This document shows, one piece after another, positions 54,157 to 63,319 of a stretch of 64,000 nt of DNA. Source of the stretch: Vibrio algivorus (GTDB taxonomy: Bacteria; Pseudomonadota; Gammaproteobacteria; Enterobacterales; Vibrionaceae); NCBI RefSeq assembly GCF_002218005.2, contig NZ_AP018678.1, positions 992,001-1,056,000 of the forward strand, in the 5' to 3' direction. The notes under the pieces are model-generated. The model saw only the letters and a list, made by a program, of their open reading frames with translations. It ran no database searches and was not told where the DNA came from. The position numbers and the translations under genes are program-made. Within the stretch, counting starts at the first letter, position 1. Each line of letters begins with the position of its first letter.

Positions 54157-54545
54157 TGCGAATATTTGAGTCCACTGAACAGTTAGAAGAAAACGAAGAG
54201 TTGCTAAGAAAGCAGGTGAATTTGTTGCCTGAAGTACAGAAAAAAGAGTTTTATAATCGCCAGTCAAAAAAGCTCAAAGATCCTGATACCTATGCAGCGT
54301 TGAACTGGTTTTTCCTTGGCGGTTTACACCATTGTTATCTCGGAAAATATGCATTGTTTGCATTAGAGTTAACACTGTTATCAGTGAGTGTTGTGGGTTT
54401 TGTCTTAGGCCACTCTAGCGCACTTCTAATCCTCGCGTTACTAGTCATCTATGAATTACCACAATTGTTCTTTTCTCAAAAGATAGCTCGGCAACACAAC
54501 TATAAATTATCTTGTGAAATTTTTAATGATATAAAACGAAGTTGA
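54156..54545 (+). CDS. TM2-domain-like membrane protein
   Basis: 129 residues, GTG start overlapping the YidD stop. The stretch YAALNWFFLGGLHHCYLGKY and following helix are TM2-like, with a second helix LLILALLVIYELPQLFF. The N-terminal 45 residues are charged. Coupling to YidD suggests a shared membrane job. Confidence 0.75.
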   Translation: MRIFESTEQLEENEELLRKQVNLLPEVQKKEFYNRQSKKLKDPDTYAALNWFFLGGLHHCYLGKYALFALELTLLSVSVVGFVLGHSSALLILALLVIYELPQLFFSQKIARQHNYKLSCEIFNDIKRS

Positions 54546-54562
54546 AATAAAACTTTTGCATA

Positions 54563-54615
54563 ACAATGGGATATTGTTTCAATAATTAAATTTTAGCCTT
54601 CTATTATTATCCCAC
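54563..54615. mobile_element. possible IS110-family end relic
   Basis: ATAACAATGGGATATTGTTTC then TCAATAATTAAATTTTAGCC resembles the IS110 end seen at 45449 and 51736, again starting at ATAACAA. It may mark a further lost attC and the true end of the array. Confidence 0.45.
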
Positions 54616-54679
54616 TCTCTTGTGTTCCGTTAGTCTAGCGTTTAGTTACACGAACTCATTAGCACAATAAGGAAGTTAA

Positions 54680-55039
54680 GTGTTTATTAATGAAGCATCT
54701 AAATTATCTGGGGCAACTCAAAGAGCAATGAGACTATACGAGTCTCTTGGGTTATTGAGTGTTGCTAGGTCGGGAAAATACCGAGTTTATAGCCAAGAAA
54801 ATATAGATCAAATAAAGATGATTAGAGAGGCTCAAACACTTGGGATTACACTTTCAGATATGGTGGCTTTGAAAGATGGATCGAAAGAATTCGATTGGAA
54901 CCTAGTCAGTCATTTCTTGATTCAGAGGCAACAAGAGGTTGAGAGCAATATAAAAGAGCTAGAGAGGTTAAAGCTGCGTATTCAACAGTATCGAACTTCG
55001 ATAGAAAAGTGTATTCGGGTACTTGACTCTGACCTTTAG
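54680..55039 (+). CDS. MerR family regulator
   Basis: 119 residues: FINEASKLSGATQRAMRLYE is the winged-HTH start and IKMIREAQTLGITLSDMVAL the second helix pair, followed by a dimer coiled coil (about 75-110). No metal cysteines like those of CueR are present. GTG start with AAGGA upstream. It probably controls the oxidoreductase gene that follows 47 bp later. Confidence 0.82.
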   Translation: MFINEASKLSGATQRAMRLYESLGLLSVARSGKYRVYSQENIDQIKMIREAQTLGITLSDMVALKDGSKEFDWNLVSHFLIQRQQEVESNIKELERLKLRIQQYRTSIEKCIRVLDSDL

Positions 55040-55086
55040 GTGAGAGTTTAAACTGCATGTCTTACCCAAAATGGAGATGTGAGTTT

Positions 55087-55662
55087 ATGAAAAAAGTATT
55101 GGTGATCAATGGAAACCCTAAACCTAATAGTTTGTGCAAATCTTTGGCCGATCAATATACGTCTGTTGCGAATAACAAGCATAAAGTTCAGCAAGTTAAT
55201 ATTGGTGATTTGAATTTCAGAATCAGTTTAGACCAAGGATATGATAGGGTTGCCGTTTTGGAACCTGATTTAGTTGATTTTCAAAATAAAATTCAATGGG
55301 CAGAGCATATTGTTATTGTAAGTCCAGTTTGGTGGGGAACGATCCCAGCAAAGTTTAAAGGGGTGATTGATAGGGCTTTTTTGCCTGGCTTTGCATTTAA
55401 ATATGTAGATGGAAAAACTATTCCTGACAAACTACTGAAAGGGCGTACATCCGAACTCATTATTACGCTTGATAGCCCTCCTTTTTGGTATAAATACATA
55501 AAAGGGAATGCGATATATAAGCAGTTAAATCACTCTATTTTGGCATTCTCAGGAATTAAAAATATTTCTTCGACATACTTCGGTCCGGTTATTAATTCAG
55601 ATAACAATAATATTAAAGCCTGGTTGAACAAAGTCGCGCAATTAGCGAATATACCCAAGTGA
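55087..55662 (+). CDS. flavodoxin-fold NAD(P)H oxidoreductase
   Basis: 191 residues; VLVINGNPKPNSLCKSLADQ (FMN phosphate loop), VSPVWWGTIPAKFKGVIDRAF and PGFAFKY fit the flavodoxin_2/NQO-like family. GGAG lies before ATG 55087. The final IPK and stop come from a copy of the dispersed repeat, as in the acetyltransferase at 14406. Likely quinone or nitro reductase under MerR control. Confidence 0.85.
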   Translation: MKKVLVINGNPKPNSLCKSLADQYTSVANNKHKVQQVNIGDLNFRISLDQGYDRVAVLEPDLVDFQNKIQWAEHIVIVSPVWWGTIPAKFKGVIDRAFLPGFAFKYVDGKTIPDKLLKGRTSELIITLDSPPFWYKYIKGNAIYKQLNHSILAFSGIKNISSTYFGPVINSDNNNIKAWLNKVAQLANIPK

Positions 55663-55672
55663 CTTCAAGATG
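55652..55672. repeat. dispersed repeat end supplying a stop codon
   Basis: ATACCCAAGTGACTTCAAGAT overlaps the last codons of the oxidoreductase. Confidence 0.6.
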
Positions 55673-55675
55673 AAA

Positions 55676-55699
55676 ACTAGCCCTTTAAGCAGGGCTAGT
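55676..55699 (-). terminator. terminator of cueO
   Basis: 9-bp stem ACTAGCCCT/AGGGCTAGT, followed by TTTTC on the minus strand, after the cueO stop. Confidence 0.65.
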
Positions 55700-55729
55700 A
55701 AATAGAGCTAGTTTTGTTCAATCTAAGGC

Positions 55730-57361
55730 TTACGATACCGTAAACTGCATCATCATTCCGGTATCTTCATGTTCTAAAATATGGCAGTGCGCCATGTATG
55801 GTGTTTCTTTTGAGGCTAAATGATTAAATTGAACCAAAAGTTCGGTTGTGCCCATAGGAAATACGCTGATGGTATCTTTCCAGCCACTTAAATGTTTTGG
55901 TGGCGGGTTGCCATTGATGGATAACACTCTAAAGCGGCAGCCATGAATATGGAAAGGATGCAGCATGTGATCTTTGCCTTGGCTAATCGTCCAGTGTTCT
56001 AACTCACCTTGCTTAGCATTAAAGTCAATGCGTTGCATATCAAATGGACGACCGTTGATGGTGTTGATGTGCAATAGTTGCTTTTTAGTGAAGGTCGAAT
56101 CTGTTGTCGCCATACCTTTCATATCATGCTGCATGTCGTGTTTCATGTGCATACCGTGTGAATCATTCGAGCTAGACTTACTGTGTGCATTCATCATATC
56201 CATACGTTTTGCCATACCTGACATTTTCGGTTGTCTGGCCATCATGACTTGCATCGCTTGTCTATCTAACTCTTCCGGCATACCAAGCACTACGTCACGT
56301 TTTACTGTCGCTTGAGATGGTGTGAGAGCGGGAAGTACCGCCATTGTGGTTGGAAGTTCGCCTTTGCCTTTTTTGCCATTGGTTTGTACGCTCACCAGTG
56401 GGTAGGGTTGATTAAATGGCGCATGCATCATCCCCATTTGTTTTACAGGTAGAGTGACCCAATCAAACGGTTGGTTATTGTGTGTAGAGACTAAAATGTC
56501 GTAACGTTCACCTGCCGCCATATCAAGCTGTGCCATTTTAACTGGTTTATCAAGTAAGCCAGCATCAGAAGCAACAACATAGAATTCACGCTCATCGGAA
56601 GCGGTTAAACGGTAAGTACGAGCATTTGAACCATTGAGTAGATGAAACCTCACCCAACCGGAGTTGACCTCTGCTTGAGGATAGATTGCGCCGTTGATTA
56701 ACACTTGGTTACCTGCATAACCCATTGCCACATTAACAATATCTAGAAGTTCATAATCAAATTCACCATTGTCTTTAAAACGACGGTCTTGAATGATAAG
56801 AGGGATTTGATCGGCTCCCCATTCTGAAGGGAGGTTAAGTGAACGACTTAATTCATCTTCAATTAAAATCATACCGGCAATGCCTTTAACGACATATTCG
56901 GCAGTGGTTGGATGTTGATGAGGGTGAAACCAACTTGTGGCAGCGGGTTGACGGATTGGTAAAGTCACCTCCCATGATTGATTGGGTTGGATTAACTGGT
57001 GCGGCCCACCATCTAGATCCCCGGGGATTTCTAAACCATGCCAGTGAAGAGTCATCGCTGTATTAAGCTGATTCGTAACTTTAATATCGGCACTTTTACC
57101 TGAGCGCATTTTTAATACTGGGCCAAGAAAAGCACCGTTAATTCCGCAGGTTGGCGTTGTTTTATTTTTTAAAAATTGGCTAGTACCGGATTGAATGGTT
57201 AGTTGTGTTTGACCTTTAGCGGTATCAATTAATTCGGGAATTGGTAAGGCTGGTTGCTGAGAGTTCAGACTAGGTTTAGCCAGTACGCTTGGAATACTCG
57301 GCAATGTTAACCCTGCTACACCTGCGGCAGAGCTTAATTTTAAAAATCGACGACGGTCCAT
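55730..57361 (-). CDS. cueO: multicopper oxidase CueO
   Basis: Periplasmic Cu(I) oxidase for copper tolerance. A Tat signal MDRRRFLKLSSAAGVAGLTL starts it. Copper ligands are visible: LHWHGLE, SWFHPHQH, HPFHIHGCRF and MAHCHILEHEDTGMM (type 1/2/3 sites). A methionine/histidine-rich insert (MHMKHDMQHDMKGM, near residue 400) is the CueO-specific Cu(I) region. 543 residues. The promoter has CueR features. Confidence 0.93.
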   Translation of the reverse strand: MDRRRFLKLSSAAGVAGLTLPSIPSVLAKPSLNSQQPALPIPELIDTAKGQTQLTIQSGTSQFLKNKTTPTCGINGAFLGPVLKMRSGKSADIKVTNQLNTAMTLHWHGLEIPGDLDGGPHQLIQPNQSWEVTLPIRQPAATSWFHPHQHPTTAEYVVKGIAGMILIEDELSRSLNLPSEWGADQIPLIIQDRRFKDNGEFDYELLDIVNVAMGYAGNQVLINGAIYPQAEVNSGWVRFHLLNGSNARTYRLTASDEREFYVVASDAGLLDKPVKMAQLDMAAGERYDILVSTHNNQPFDWVTLPVKQMGMMHAPFNQPYPLVSVQTNGKKGKGELPTTMAVLPALTPSQATVKRDVVLGMPEELDRQAMQVMMARQPKMSGMAKRMDMMNAHSKSSSNDSHGMHMKHDMQHDMKGMATTDSTFTKKQLLHINTINGRPFDMQRIDFNAKQGELEHWTISQGKDHMLHPFHIHGCRFRVLSINGNPPPKHLSGWKDTISVFPMGTTELLVQFNHLASKETPYMAHCHILEHEDTGMMMQFTVS

Positions 57362-57390
57362 GATTCTCTCCTTACAGAACAGTTGCTAAG

Positions 57391-57421
57391 AACATAAAGG
57401 TTCCAGTAAGGGGAGAGTCAA
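57391..57421 (-). promoter_or_regulatory. CueR-type promoter of cueO
   Basis: On the minus strand TTGACT (57421-57416) and TATGTT (57396-57391) are separated by 19 bp, the overlong spacer of MerR-family promoters. The spacer CTCCCCTTACTGGAACCTT closely resembles the E. coli copA CueR operator. Confidence 0.75.
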
Positions 57422-57451
57422 TAAGTTTTCGGTCAATAAAATTAAGTCAGT

Positions 57452-59017
57452 TTATGAAATTCCATGGCCTGTATGGTTGTCTGATTTAGGTGGGCAAGTG
57501 GCTAACACTTCTCTGCGGCCAGAGTCTTTCACTTCTTCCAAAATAACATCGAAGCCCCATAAGCGGTGTAGGTGTTTTAATACTTCGGGATAGCCATCAT
57601 TGAGTGGAATTCTGTCTTGTGGGACATGCTGCAAGGTGAGAGAACGGTCGCCACGCACATTCACATTCCATACCTGAATATTGGGCTCTAGGTTACTGAG
57701 ATTATATTGTGATGCGAGCTTTTCACGGATCACTTGATAACCTAATTCATCATGAATGGCGCTTACTTGGATATAATTTTTTCTGTCGTCATCTAGCACT
57801 GAAAAGAGCTTAAAATCACGTATCACTTTTGGCGATAAATATTGGCTGATGAAGCTTTCATCTTTGAAGTTATGCATGGCAAAGTGAAGAGTGTCTAACC
57901 AGTCACTTCCTGCAATTTCAGGAAACCATTCTTTATCTTCTTCGGTTGGATGCTCACAGATACGACGAATATCTTGGAACATTGCAAAACCAAGTGCATA
58001 AGGGTTAATGCCACTGTAGTAACGGCTGTTGTATTCCGGCTGAGCCACGACACTAGTATGACTATGCAGGAATTCTAAAATGAAAGAATCAGTAACCACA
58101 CCTTCATCATATAAGTGATTCAAAATGGTGTAGTGCCAAAATGTGGCCCAGCCTTCGTTCATCACTTGGGTTTGCTTTTGTGGGTAAAAGTATTGGCTTA
58201 TCTTACGGACAATGCGCACGATTTCTCGTTGCCAAGGTTCTAGCAGTGGGGCGTGCTTTTCAATGAAATACAGTAAGTTTTCCTGAGGTTCGCTCGGAAA
58301 ACGGGTTGCTTCGTGTTGTTCATCGTGGTTGGATTTTGGTACGGTGCGCCACAGCTCATTGACCTGTGATTGTAAGTAAGCCTCTCGTGATTCTTGGCGC
58401 GCTTTTTCTTCTAGAATTGAAATTTTTTCAGGGCGTTTATAGCGGTCAACACCGTAGTTCATTAAAGCGTGGCAAGAATCGAGAATATTCTCAACTTCAC
58501 TGATGCCGTACTTTTCTTCACATTCAGTGATATAAGTACGGGCGAATAATAAGTAGTCAATAATTGAACTAGCATCGGTCCAAGATTGAAAGAGGTAATT
58601 GCCTTTGAAGAAAGAATTATGGCCATAACTCGCGTGTGCCATCACTAAGGCTTGCATGGTAATGGTGTTTTCTTCCATAAGGTAGGCAATACATGGATCG
58701 GAATTGATCACTATTTCATAGGCAAGCCCCATGTGGCCATGCTTATAGTTTTGCTCTGTTTGAATAAAACGTTTACCAAAAGACCAATGATTATAATTGA
58801 TAGGCATTCCCACACTGGAGTAAGCATCCATCATTTGTTCTGCGGTGATCACTTCAATTTGGTTTGGGTAGGTATCAAGACGATAATGTTCCGCCACACG
58901 TTTGATTTCCGTATGGTAGAGTTCTAATAAATCGAAAGTCCAATCTGGGCCGGTTGGTAATGGATACCCCGGATGTGCATTTTGTTTTTCTAATGTTTGT
59001 TGTGTTTTACTCACCAT
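57452..59017 (-). CDS. ycgB: SpoVR family protein YcgB
   Basis: 521 residues, SpoVR family: AHASYGHNSFFKGNYLF, NEGWATFWHYTILNHLYD and YNSRYYSGINPYALGFAMF. Precise chemistry is unknown; in E. coli ycgB is an RpoS-controlled stationary-phase gene. It follows yeaH by 11 bp, forming one operon with prkA and yeaH. Confidence 0.9.
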   Translation of the reverse strand: MVSKTQQTLEKQNAHPGYPLPTGPDWTFDLLELYHTEIKRVAEHYRLDTYPNQIEVITAEQMMDAYSSVGMPINYNHWSFGKRFIQTEQNYKHGHMGLAYEIVINSDPCIAYLMEENTITMQALVMAHASYGHNSFFKGNYLFQSWTDASSIIDYLLFARTYITECEEKYGISEVENILDSCHALMNYGVDRYKRPEKISILEEKARQESREAYLQSQVNELWRTVPKSNHDEQHEATRFPSEPQENLLYFIEKHAPLLEPWQREIVRIVRKISQYFYPQKQTQVMNEGWATFWHYTILNHLYDEGVVTDSFILEFLHSHTSVVAQPEYNSRYYSGINPYALGFAMFQDIRRICEHPTEEDKEWFPEIAGSDWLDTLHFAMHNFKDESFISQYLSPKVIRDFKLFSVLDDDRKNYIQVSAIHDELGYQVIREKLASQYNLSNLEPNIQVWNVNVRGDRSLTLQHVPQDRIPLNDGYPEVLKHLHRLWGFDVILEEVKDSGRREVLATCPPKSDNHTGHGIS

Positions 59018-59028
59018 AATGCATCCCC

Positions 59029-60300
59029 TTAAGATTGAGTTTGCTTTTGAAATAACTCGCGAAAAATTGGGAAAATATCGTCAACGGATTGAATGTTCTT
59101 CATGGCAAAATTATCAAAGGCTTCGTCAATTTTTTCGTATTCATTCCATAACGTTTGATGTGCCCGTTTGGTGATTTCGATATAAGAATAGTATTGGCAA
59201 TCGGGCAGTAATTGTTTCACTAGCAATTCTTTACAGCGTGGCGAATCATCTGCCCAGTTATCGCCATCGGAAGCCTGTGCCGCATAAATGTTCCATTCAT
59301 TCGTCGGGTAGCGTTCTTTGACGATGTCACTCATTAATTTTAGTGCACTGGAAACAATCGTGCCGCCGGTTTCTTGAGAATAGAAGAACTCATGCTCGTC
59401 GACTTCTTTGGCTTGAGTGTGGTGACGAATAAATACGACTTCTACATTTTCATACGTGCGAGTTAGAAACAGGTAAAGCAAAACATAAAAACGTTTCGCA
59501 ATATCTTTAGTCGCTTGATCCATTGAACCTGAAACATCCATTAAGCAAAACATCACCGCTTGGCTCGATGGAATGGGTCTACGTTCATAATTTTTGTAGC
59601 GTAAATCAAAGGTATCAATAAAAGGAACGCTGGCGATTTTTTCTCGTAGTTCGGTGATTTCACTTTTTATTCGCGTCTCTTCTAATGGCTGAGCAGGCTC
59701 ACTCATCATAACGTCATCAAGCATACTTTCTAATTCACGAATTTGACGACGTTTAGAAGCGGTCATCGCAGTACGTCTGGCTAGTGATTGCTGTAATGAA
59801 CGGACTATCGCAATATTAGAAGGGATCCCCGCAGTTTGATAACCAGAGCGGTGGGTTTTCCATTCGGTGATTTTATTGACTTGGTTTTTTCTTAAATTGG
59901 GTAGCTCAAGATCTTCGAATAAGATATCAAGATATTCATCTTTGGATATTTGAAAAATGAAGTCGTCTTGGCCTTCACCATCATTACTTGCGTCACCTTG
60001 CCCTGAACCACCAGAACCGCCTGCTGGTGGGCGATCAATACGATCTCCAGTAATAAATTGATCATTACCTGGGTGAACACGTTCTTTCGTGCCGCCTTTG
60101 CCTTGATGGAAGGAAGGTTCATTAATGTCATGATTCGGAATAGATACATCTTCACCTGTTTCAGTATTGGTGATAGAACGTTTCTTTACCGCCTCAGCAA
60201 CGGACTTTTTGATTTGTTCTTTATTACGGCGAATAAAGCGCTGCCGATTGACTGTGCTTTTATTTTTACCGTTTAAACGTCGATCAATAAACTGTGACAT
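59029..60300 (-). CDS. yeaH: DUF444/VWA protein YeaH
   Basis: 423 residues. N-terminal basic stretch [20 protein letters not shown], a linker rich in glycine ([10 protein letters not shown]), and a von Willebrand A domain with [16 protein letters not shown]. The start 60300 with GGGAGG 5 nt upstream is preferred over 60375, which would read into a repeat. Always paired with the PrkA kinase. Confidence 0.92.
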   Translation of the reverse strand: MSQFIDRRLNGKNKSTVNRQRFIRRNKEQIKKSVAEAVKKRSITNTETGEDVSIPNHDINEPSFHQGKGGTKERVHPGNDQFITGDRIDRPPAGGSGGSGQGDASNDGEGQDDFIFQISKDEYLDILFEDLELPNLRKNQVNKITEWKTHRSGYQTAGIPSNIAIVRSLQQSLARRTAMTASKRRQIRELESMLDDVMMSEPAQPLEETRIKSEITELREKIASVPFIDTFDLRYKNYERRPIPSSQAVMFCLMDVSGSMDQATKDIAKRFYVLLYLFLTRTYENVEVVFIRHHTQAKEVDEHEFFYSQETGGTIVSSALKLMSDIVKERYPTNEWNIYAAQASDGDNWADDSPRCKELLVKQLLPDCQYYSYIEITKRAHQTLWNEYEKIDEAFDNFAMKNIQSVDDIFPIFRELFQKQTQS

Positions 60301-60332
60301 AGTGCCTCCCCAAGCAGTATCCTCAACATGTT

Positions 60333-60456
60333 TACCCTTCGTATTTGAAGTTGCAGCTTTGTTGACGGCGTCCATTCACCCCAATCGAATAGGCTGGCTA
60401 TGCTCATGGGCTTCATCGACCTGTCGCCTCACTGCAACTCCAATTACTTTGGGTAT
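60333..60456. repeat. MITE-like repeat inside the prkA-yeaH operon
   Basis: Diverged copy of the 50778-50905 repeat: TACCCTTCGTATTTGAAG and CCAATTACTTTGGGTA ends, same internal arms. It lies between prkA and yeaH, where a transcript would fold into a long hairpin. Confidence 0.75.
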
Positions 60457-60526
60457 TTACAGCGCGCAGTAGGGTTAACTTGATTTTGTGATAGTACAAG
60501 TTAACCAATACTAAATGCTGATTCAG

Positions 60527-62461
60527 TTATGAGGACTTACGTACGCGTAAATACCACTCAGCTAGTAAACGAACTTGTTTCTTGGTGTAGCCTTTCTCCA
60601 TCATACGGGCAACAAAGTTATCGTGTTTTTTCTGATCATCAGTAGAGGTTTTCGCATTGAATGAAATAACAGGAAGTAGCTCTTCGGTATTCGAGAACAT
60701 TTTCTTTTCAATTACAGTGCGAAGTTTTTCATAGCTCGTCCAAACTGGGTTTTGGCCGTTATTGTTGGCGCGAGCACGAAGCACAAAGTTAACGATTTCA
60801 TTACGGAAATCTTTCGGGTTACTAATTCCGGCAGTTTTTTCTATTTTTTCTAGCTCATCGTTTAGCGCTGAGCGGTCAAATAATTGGCCAGTTTCTGGAT
60901 CGCGATATTCTTGGTCTTGAATCCAGAAGTCAGCATAGGTGACATAACGGTCAAAGATGTTTTGTCCGTATTCTGAATAAGACTCTAAATAAGCGGTTTG
61001 AATTTCTTTGCCTATAAACTCGACATATTTAGGTACTAGGTAGCCTTTTAAGAACTCGAGGTAGCGATCTGCTGTTTCTTGTGGGAATTGTTCACGTTCA
61101 ACTTGTTGCTCGATAACATAGAATAGGTGAACAGGGTTGGCTGCCACTTCAGTTTGATCAAAGTTAAACACGCGCGATAAAATCTTAAAGGCAAAACGGG
61201 TCGATAGCCCCGACATACCTTCGTCTACGCCAGCATAGTCACGATACTCTTGATAGCTCTTGGCTTTTGGATCAGTGTCTTTGAGGGTTTCGCCATCATA
61301 GACACGCATTTTGGAGAATATCGATGAGTTTTCTGGCTCTTTTAGGCGCGATAAAATACTGAATTGTGACAATATATCTAAGGTGCTAGGGGAACACGGT
61401 GCTTGTGATAGTTCACTGTTGAGTAGTAGCTTTTTATAAATTTTAATCTCTTCAGACACGCGTAAACAGTAGGGTACTTTGACAATATAAACACGGTCGA
61501 GGAAAGCTTCATTGTTCTTATTATTACGGAAGGTCTTCCACTCAGATTCATTGGAGTGAGCGAGAATCATACCGTCAAATGGGAGGGCTGATAGCCCCTC
61601 AGTACCGTTATAGTTACCTTCTTGTGTTGCAGTCAGTAGGGGATGTAAGACTTTAATTGGCGCTTTGAACATCTCAACAAATTCCATCACCCCTTGGTTG
61701 GCTTTACAGAGTGCACCTGAATAACTGTAGGCATCAGGATCATCTTGTGAGTAATGTTCTAATTTACGAATATCAACCTTACCAACTAGTGATGAAATAT
61801 CTTGGTTGTTTTCATCACCTGGCTCAGTTTTGGCTATCGCGATTTGATTCAAAATAGACGGACGAACCTTAACTACTTTAAATTTGGTAATGTCGCCTCC
61901 AAACTCTTGTAAGCGTTTTGCAGCCCAAGGTGACATAATTGAACGTAAGTAGCGTTGATCAATACCGTATTCACTTTTTAATAGCTCTCCGTCTTCATCG
62001 ACATTAAATAAGCAGAATGGATGATCGTTAACCGGACTACGAACGCCATTGGCTGAAAGTACATAAATTGGCATTTGTTGCATTAATGCTTTTAGTTTTT
62101 CGGCTAATGAAGATTTACCACCGCCCACAGGGCCGAGTAAGTAGAGAATTTGTTTACGTTCTTCTAAACCTTGAGCAGCATGTTTTAGGTAAGATACGAT
62201 TTGCTCAATGGCTTCTTCCATACCATAAAAATGCTCGAAAGTTTTATAACGAGAAATAACTCGGTTAGAGAAAATCCGGCTTAACCTTGGGTCTTTCGAA
62301 GTGTCTATAATCTCTGGCTCACCTATTGCGAGTAACAGCCGTTCTGCTGCATTCGCATAAGCACTTTTGTCCTTTTGGCACAACGAAAGGAAGTCTTGGA
62401 GAGAAAGTTCTTCATCTTTAGAAGCTTCATAGCGTGATTGGTAGTGGTCAAAAATACTCAT
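60527..62461 (-). CDS. yeaG: PrkA family serine protein kinase YeaG
   Basis: 644 residues, same length as E. coli YeaG. AAA-like Walker A LLGPVGGGKSSLAEKL near residue 110 and C-terminal kinase-like part. MSIFDHYQSRYEASKDEEL at 62461 with GGGGA upstream is the proper start; 62503 is a longer in-frame reading. Nitrogen-starvation and stationary-phase signalling in E. coli. Confidence 0.94.
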   Translation of the reverse strand: MSIFDHYQSRYEASKDEELSLQDFLSLCQKDKSAYANAAERLLLAIGEPEIIDTSKDPRLSRIFSNRVISRYKTFEHFYGMEEAIEQIVSYLKHAAQGLEERKQILYLLGPVGGGKSSLAEKLKALMQQMPIYVLSANGVRSPVNDHPFCLFNVDEDGELLKSEYGIDQRYLRSIMSPWAAKRLQEFGGDITKFKVVKVRPSILNQIAIAKTEPGDENNQDISSLVGKVDIRKLEHYSQDDPDAYSYSGALCKANQGVMEFVEMFKAPIKVLHPLLTATQEGNYNGTEGLSALPFDGMILAHSNESEWKTFRNNKNNEAFLDRVYIVKVPYCLRVSEEIKIYKKLLLNSELSQAPCSPSTLDILSQFSILSRLKEPENSSIFSKMRVYDGETLKDTDPKAKSYQEYRDYAGVDEGMSGLSTRFAFKILSRVFNFDQTEVAANPVHLFYVIEQQVEREQFPQETADRYLEFLKGYLVPKYVEFIGKEIQTAYLESYSEYGQNIFDRYVTYADFWIQDQEYRDPETGQLFDRSALNDELEKIEKTAGISNPKDFRNEIVNFVLRARANNNGQNPVWTSYEKLRTVIEKKMFSNTEELLPVISFNAKTSTDDQKKHDNFVARMMEKGYTKKQVRLLAEWYLRVRKSS

Positions 62462-62685
62462 AGCGAATCCCCTTGAATATATTGAATGGTGAAATCTGCA
62501 CACCCTATTATTAAGACTAGACTCGATTTTGGATTCTGCTTAACAATTATGTACTTATTTATGTCATCATTTGCTCGTTCATCATGGATCGCAATTCAAA
62601 CAAATTAGACAATATCGAAGATAAAACAAATGACCGAAGGATTGACAGAATAGGGCTATAATTCAATGTGTCAGGTAAGAGATAA
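62462..62685. other. intergenic region upstream of yeaG
   Basis: About 220 bp holding the yeaG promoter; no clear sigma-54 element or small gene was seen. Confidence 0.4.
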
Positions 62686-62687
62686 AC

Positions 62688-62717
62688 AAAAGCGCGGCTA
62701 AATTCAGCCGCGCTTTG
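62688..62717 (-). terminator. terminator of the yfbU gene
   Basis: 10-bp GC-rich stem AAGCGCGGCT/AGCCGCGCTT (62690-62699/62706-62715), followed on the minus strand by TTTTGTTT. Confidence 0.8.
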
Positions 62718-62738
62718 GGGATAGGTATAAAGAGAATC

Positions 62739-63239
62739 TTATGCGTTAAAGATTTGGGTCAGCTCTGTCGCCGATAAGTGATATTGACGAGGGCAATTAC
62801 GCCATGTGCTAATCATGCGGCGATATTTGTCTAACATCGGCATCTGAGCATTGAAGTGGTGATCACCTTTATCAAACTGAGGGTACAGACCTTCTGAATC
62901 TGTTAGGAAACGAACATAGTTTACGGCTTGGTGCTCAGTGGCAATATCGAAGCCGAGGAATTGTAAGCGACGTTGGTCAACGTTCGCTTTATCCGCTTCA
63001 GAAAGCATGTTATTTGATTCTTGCATTGCATGATACATTTCCATGATATCGATGATTTCGCGGCAAGTATCTTCTTCCATGCGGCCAAAGTTTTTATCCA
63101 ACTCACGCATTTGTAAGCCATAGCCACGCTCTACGATAGTTTGTAGACGCTTATATTTCTCTGCGTTATTTGGCTCTAGTTGCGCCATTAGGTTGTATTG
63201 GTTTGATAAGATCAAACGCTGTGCGTTAGTCATTTCCAT
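62739..63239 (-). CDS. yfbU: YfbU family protein
   Basis: 166 residues, [20 protein letters not shown] start, [17 protein letters not shown] and [11 protein letters not shown] fit YfbU. GAGG is 6 nt before ATG 63239. Function is not firmly known. Confidence 0.9.
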   Translation of the reverse strand: MEMTNAQRLILSNQYNLMAQLEPNNAEKYKRLQTIVERGYGLQMRELDKNFGRMEEDTCREIIDIMEMYHAMQESNNMLSEADKANVDQRRLQFLGFDIATEHQAVNYVRFLTDSEGLYPQFDKGDHHFNAQMPMLDKYRRMISTWRNCPRQYHLSATELTQIFNA

Positions 63240-63319
63240 GGTGAACCTCGATAAATTTAATTGAATTCGTTTAGCTTACTTTCCATTTCGCTAGTTATAA
63301 CGTGATAAATGAAGAACAC

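Noticed and set aside
62462..62685. Sigma-54 promoter for yeaG
   Set aside because: No GG-N10-GC element was found on the minus strand.
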